The position numbers and the translations under genes are program-made. 10,190 bases of DNA from Nitrospina sp. (GTDB lineage: Bacteria; Nitrospinota; Nitrospinia; Nitrospinales; VA-1): assembly GCA_003545625.1 (NCBI GenBank), contig DODH01000289.1, forward strand, positions 1-10,190, in the 5' to 3' direction. Below are positions 7,619-10,190 of the stretch, in pieces (position 1 is the stretch's first letter; the number at the start of each line of letters is the position of its first letter). The notes beneath the pieces are model-generated. The model did not search any database and was not told the DNA's origin. It was given only the letters and a program-made list of their open reading frames with translations.

Positions 7619-7647
7619 TTGTACCCATTACGAGTAGAGGGTATAAT
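7619..7647 (+). promoter_or_regulatory. Sigma-70-type promoter for the parvulin-VOC-mqnC operon
   Basis: A perfect -10 box TATAAT (7642-7647) sits exactly 17 bases after TTGTAC (7619-7624), which keeps the TTG of the -35 consensus. A transcript would start near 7654, about 43 bases before the chosen start at 7697. It lies just downstream of the repeat element and is the best promoter in the window. Confidence 0.6.
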
Positions 7648-7683
7648 GTGACTTCAACATATAAACTGTTTACCAATGTCCAT

Positions 7684-7689
7684 AAGGGA
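7684..7689 (+). promoter_or_regulatory. Shine-Dalgarno site deciding the parvulin start
   Basis: AAGGGA lies seven bases before ATG 7697. The alternative in-frame ATG at 7676 has no such site upstream, and the conserved parvulin sequence begins soon after 7697. Confidence 0.7.
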
Positions 7690-7696
7690 TGCTGAT

Positions 7697-8071
7697 ATGC
7701 CGATACGATCTATTCGAGTCAGCCACATTGTTCTGAGCACAGAAGAACTTGCCAACTTGCTTCTCGATCACCTGAAAGAAGATGAATATAAAGACCGCGA
7801 GATGCTACTCAAAATGTTTGCCAAGATGGCAAAAAAATACAGTGCCTGTGGGTCCCGCTTTAAAGGTGGCGATCTTGGATTTCTCGAGCATAACACCTCC
7901 GCTCCTGAAGTGGAAAAAGCGGCCATGGAAGCTCCGGTTGGTGAGGTGCAAGGTCCCATCAAAAGTAAGTTTGGGTACCATATTTTTATAATTACTCACG
8001 AAGAAAAATTTGTCGACCTCGATAAGGATGGAACCTCACTTCCTATTGGTGCTGGCCCCGGAACTTTATAG
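7697..8071 (+). CDS. Parvulin-type (PpiC) peptidyl-prolyl cis-trans isomerase
   Basis: A 124-residue single-domain parvulin. It speeds cis-trans isomerisation of peptide bonds before proline during protein folding. Family motifs are VSHIVL with His10, KKYSACGS with Cys51, GGDLGFLE (58-65), APVGEVQGPI (79-88) and KFGYHIFII (91-99) with His95. His10, Cys51 and His95 correspond to the active-site His, Cys and His of the small E. coli parvulin (PpiC). There is no signal peptide or membrane anchor, so it should be cytoplasmic, unlike SurA or PrsA. Two departures are a charged stretch at 24-37 that lengthens the first helix region, and a C-terminal tail of about 20 residues ending in a Gly/Pro-rich stretch after the fold. 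It is first in an operon with the VOC protein (21-base gap) and mqnC; the client is unknown. Confidence 0.88.
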   Translation: MPIRSIRVSHIVLSTEELANLLLDHLKEDEYKDREMLLKMFAKMAKKYSACGSRFKGGDLGFLEHNTSAPEVEKAAMEAPVGEVQGPIKSKFGYHIFIITHEEKFVDLDKDGTSLPIGAGPGTL

Positions 8072-8092
8072 GTCAGTCCTCTTACACCTCTC

Positions 8093-8491
8093 ATGCAACT
8101 TAAAGGCATTCATCACATCGCGCTAAATGTGGCAGACCTGGACCGTGCCGAGAGTTTTTATACGGATGTACTCGGATTCAGCGTCACCCACCGGTTTTCC
8201 AAAGGACTGCGGCACATCATGCTGGCTACCGGAAACGCCGCCATCGCCCTTTTTGAGGCTCCGGACCTGGAAGTCAAAGAAGCCATGAACCTTCTCAGTG
8301 AAGACGGGTACTTGCATCTTGCCTTTGAAGCCAGTGTCGCTGACTTTGATAATATCGTAAAAGAACTTCAAACAAAAAATGTGAAAATCGATAGCGGTCC
8401 CGTGAAACGCGGAGATGGCGAATCCATTTATTTTAACGATCCCGATGACAACCATCTTGAAATTCATTGCGACAATCCCAGCTCATCATGA
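8093..8491 (+). CDS. VOC superfamily (glyoxalase/dioxygenase-fold) protein
   Basis: A 132-residue protein of the vicinal oxygen chelate fold, made of two beta-alpha-beta-beta-beta modules. Module one is GIHHIALNVADLDRAESFYTD (from residue 5), a very typical opening; module two begins near GYLHLAFEA (72-80) and ends with YFNDPDDNHLEIH (113-125). The likely metal-binding set is His8, His75 and Glu123, in the positions used by glyoxalase I, FosA and related enzymes, so it is probably an active divalent-metal enzyme. Family membership alone does not give the substrate: lactoylglutathione lyase, thiol transferase and epimerase activities all occur. No Shine-Dalgarno site is obvious before ATG 8093, but the fold starts immediately, so the start is sound. 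Its stop overlaps mqnC by ATGA (8488-8491), a sign of coupled expression. Confidence 0.88.
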   Translation: MQLKGIHHIALNVADLDRAESFYTDVLGFSVTHRFSKGLRHIMLATGNAAIALFEAPDLEVKEAMNLLSEDGYLHLAFEASVADFDNIVKELQTKNVKIDSGPVKRGDGESIYFNDPDDNHLEIHCDNPSSS

Positions 8492-9561
8492 TTGAGCCCA
8501 TCCTCGAAAAAGCTCTCGCCGGGCAGAGAATCTCACCGGATGAAGCGCTGGAACTGTTTTCTACAACCGATATCCTGCTTCTCGGAAATGTCGCCTCCAG
8601 ATTGGCCCGAAAAAAAAGAGCGGATAAAACCATCACTTATATCGTGGACCGTAATATCAATTACACCAATGTCTGCGTTACCGATTGTTCTTTCTGCGCA
8701 TTCTACCGTAAGGAATCGGATACCGACTCCTATGTCCTGCCCTTCGAAACTATCGCTCAAAAAATTGAAGAAACCGTATCAGCCGGAGGAAACCAGATTC
8801 TCCTGCAGGGCGGACATCACCAAAATTTGAAGATCGATTATTTTGAGGACCTGTTTCAGAAAATCAAGCAACGTTTCGGCATTCATCTGCATGCCCTGTC
8901 TCCCGCGGAAATCATTCATACCAGTCGAATATCCAAGCTCTCACTGGATGAAACTCTCACACGGCTCAAACAGGCAGGACTGGACTCTATACCAGGGGGC
9001 GGGGCAGAGATTCTCGTTGACCGGGTACGCAAAATCATAAGCCCGAAAAAATGTATGACGGATGAATGGCTGGAGGTCATGGAACACGCTCACGGCATGG
9101 GCATCCCCACCACCGCGACCATGATGTTCGGCCATGTCGAGACTCTCGAAGAACGTATTGAACATCTTGAACGGCTGAGAAAATTACAGGATAAAACCCA
9201 GGGTTTCACCGCATTCATCGCCTGGGGATTCCAGCCGGGAAACACACAACTGCAAGGAGACAGCGGAATAAAGACCGCCGTAACAGGGTTCGAATACCTC
9301 AAAACCCTTGCGATCAGCCGAATATTCCTCGACAACTTCAGTAACCTGCAATCCTCATGGGTGACCCAGGGACCAAAAATCGGACAGGTATCGCTTTATT
9401 ACGGGGCTAACGATATGGGCAGTACTATGATGGAAGAAAACGTGGTCGCCGCAGCGGGAACCGTCTATTGCATGGACGAAGAAGAAATCAGGCGACTCAT
9501 CACCGATGGCGGTTTTATTCCCCAACGCCGCAACATGAAATACGATTATCTCCCCCACTAG
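8488..9561 (+). CDS. mqnC: Dehypoxanthine futalosine cyclase (cyclic DHFL synthase)
   Basis: Radical SAM enzyme of the futalosine route to menaquinone. It turns dehypoxanthinyl futalosine (made by MqnB) into cyclic dehypoxanthinyl futalosine, which MqnD cleaves. The product has 357 residues from ATG 8488. The [4Fe-4S] motif is Cys63-x3-Cys67-x2-Cys70 in NYTNVCVTDCSFCAFYR, and the Tyr-Arg following is typical of MqnC. Further family signs are LLQGGHHQ (106-112), SPAEI (138-142), SIPGGGAEIL (167-176), the basic SPKK (185-188), MMFGHVET (212-219) and WGFQPGNT (246-253). MqnE and CofH are the nearest relatives, but the PGGGAEIL and FQPGNT segments favour MqnC. An upstream in-frame TTG (8467) is rejected because ATG 8488 sits in the ATGA overlap with the VOC gene. 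The other mqn genes are not in the window. Confidence 0.94.
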   Translation: MIEPILEKALAGQRISPDEALELFSTTDILLLGNVASRLARKKRADKTITYIVDRNINYTNVCVTDCSFCAFYRKESDTDSYVLPFETIAQKIEETVSAGGNQILLQGGHHQNLKIDYFEDLFQKIKQRFGIHLHALSPAEIIHTSRISKLSLDETLTRLKQAGLDSIPGGGAEILVDRVRKIISPKKCMTDEWLEVMEHAHGMGIPTTATMMFGHVETLEERIEHLERLRKLQDKTQGFTAFIAWGFQPGNTQLQGDSGIKTAVTGFEYLKTLAISRIFLDNFSNLQSSWVTQGPKIGQVSLYYGANDMGSTMMEENVVAAAGTVYCMDEEEIRRLITDGGFIPQRRNMKYDYLPH

Positions 9562-9583
9562 GCGTGGGTGAGCCGCCGGAGGC
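9554..9583 (+). repeat. Short GC-rich hairpins at the mqnC 3' end
   Basis: CCCAC (9554-9558) pairs with GTGGG (9564-9568) across the mqnC stop codon, and directly after it GCCGCC-GGAGGC (9572-9583) is a 12-base palindrome with one mismatch pair. No T run follows closely, so termination is doubtful. The rest of 9584-9670 holds only a weak stem GCTA/TAGC (9613-9625) and a TTTTT at 9635-9639. Confidence 0.35.
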
Positions 9584-9671
9584 AGATAGCAATGACTCGT
9601 TAAGCCGCCAAAGCTACCTGCTAGCCAACTAAGGTTTTTGCTAATTGTACTTCTTTGGGGCATGAAAACAA

Positions 9672-9704
9672 ATCCCCCCGACCCCCTTCGTGGAAGGGGG
9701 AGTC
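9672..9704. repeat. Strong G/C hairpin, REP-like
   Basis: CCCCCTTC (9682-9689) and GAAGGGGG (9693-9700) form a perfect 8-base stem with a GTG loop, preceded by a TCCCCCCGA stretch (9673-9681). This pattern is common in dispersed intergenic repeats. It lies just past the remains of the recombinase and differs in sequence from the hairpins at 7438-7568, so it may be a different repeat class. It could also act as a transcript-stabilising stem. Confidence 0.5.
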
Positions 9705-9751
9705 AATAGAGTATTGCGCTTGATGGTGTTGTTTGCTTCACGGGCAATGCA

Positions 9752-10190
9752 GTACCGGCCCCACGCCGAGTGGTTAGAGAGCTCTTCGGCCTAGCAAGGT
9801 TTGTACTGCGATACGGTCGGTTCCTTTAGCCAGCATAAACGCGGTGAACGATTGGCGAAGTGAATGCGGAGTGACCTGCTTTTCCACTCCGGAAGTGGTC
9901 AATGCGTTTTTAAAAAATTTAGTGACACTGCGAGTTGTCAGGTACCCCCCACGTTCGCTGGGAAATAAATAGTCACTAGGTTTCTTATTGCCCACCTGCC
10001 TTTGCAGGGCATCTTTAAGGCCGCCGAAAAAAATGGTCGTGCGTGCACCCAGCTTGCCGATTCCCGGCACAAACAGCATCAATTTATTAAGGTTCATATG
10101 CTGAACTTTAACCGCCACCAGTTCAGAGACACGTAAACCCGCCGTGTAGGCCAGCTCTATCATCAGCCGGTGCTTCAGGTTCTCTGCTGA
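9752..10190 (-). pseudogene. Decayed tyrosine recombinase / integrase, C-terminal part
   Basis: Minus-strand remnant of a tyrosine site-specific recombinase whose 5' part lies beyond the right edge; the frame is open to 10190. The intact frame runs to a TAA at 9774-9776 and shows the catalytic-domain motifs: ENLKHRLMIELAYTAGLRVSEL with the first catalytic Arg, a GIGKLGARTTIF beta hairpin with a candidate Lys, and TPHSLRQSF with the His-x-x-Arg pair. After LLGRRAL the frame stops before the nucleophile Tyr, and the usual Gly-His is Gly-Arg. Beyond the stop, Thr-Thr-Arg-Arg is readable in a second frame (9763-9774), and then, after eight extra bases (9755-9762), Tyr-Cys-Ile-Ala is readable in a third (Tyr codon 9752-9754). 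Together these rebuild the typical ALxTTRRY ending, so at least two frame breaks have inactivated the gene. The family call is firm; the reconstruction is inference. Confidence 0.75.

Noticed and set aside
7428..7696. Possible cobalamin or other riboswitch, or a small RNA gene
   Set aside because: No B12-box-like or other known riboswitch core is visible, and the structure is accounted for by hairpin repeats and a promoter.
9355..9663. Minus-strand open frame of 102 codons overlapping the mqnC end and the repeats
   Set aside because: Most of it is antisense to mqnC and the rest is hairpin repeat sequence; no recognisable protein motif.
9562..9751. Possible CRISPR, tRNA or attC-like recombination site near the recombinase
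   Set aside because: There are no regularly spaced direct repeats, no cloverleaf with conserved tRNA positions, and no paired R and L boxes of an attC site.

Overview
This window reads as a chromosomal housekeeping segment from a Gram-negative-style bacterium of moderate GC content. Several features point to a Nitrospinota or deltaproteobacterium-like lineage: a CobA-HemD fusion, a futalosine-route menaquinone gene (mqnC), an ATP-dependent PEP carboxykinase, and G/C-rich hairpin repeats between genes. This placement is an impression from the proteins and was not tested. I see no defence locus, CRISPR array, phage module, rRNA or tRNA. Most of the window is ordinary metabolism, and I do not find a convincing new biological system.

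Layout. (1) Positions 1-1314 (+) hold the 3' part of a gene for a coiled-coil plus NHL-repeat beta-propeller protein that runs off the left edge. (2) It converges on a minus-strand gene (1335-2252) for a spermidine-synthase-like methyltransferase-fold protein, and an A/T-flanked hairpin that could act as a two-way terminator lies between them. (3) A divergent intergenic region (2253-2429) with two small inverted repeats leads into pckA (2430-4085). (4) After a 45-base gap comes a tight run, pdxA - rsmA/ksgA - cobA/hemD (4131-7427). Its genes overlap by 4 and 8 bases, so translation is probably coupled. (5) A 269-base gap carries hairpin repeats resembling REP elements and a good sigma-70-type promoter. 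(6) A second operon follows: a small parvulin (7697-8071), a VOC/glyoxalase-fold protein (8093-8491) and mqnC (8488-9561), the last two overlapping at ATGA. (7) The right end (9562-10190) has more hairpin repeats and the decayed 3' end of a minus-strand tyrosine recombinase gene, continuing past the window edge.

How the genes work together. PckA links oxaloacetate to phosphoenolpyruvate (gluconeogenesis). PdxA serves pyridoxal phosphate synthesis. RsmA dimethylates 16S rRNA. The CobA-HemD fusion makes uroporphyrinogen III and diverts it to precorrin-2 for siroheme, cobalamin or heme d1. MqnC makes the cyclic futalosine intermediate of menaquinone synthesis. The operons therefore supply cofactors and ribosome maturation, while the recombinase remnant and nearby repeats mark a small region of past mobile activity at the right edge.

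Where starts were ambiguous I chose them by Shine-Dalgarno position and family N-terminus: pckA at ATG 2430, cobA/hemD at ATG 5910, the parvulin at ATG 7697 and mqnC at ATG 8488.
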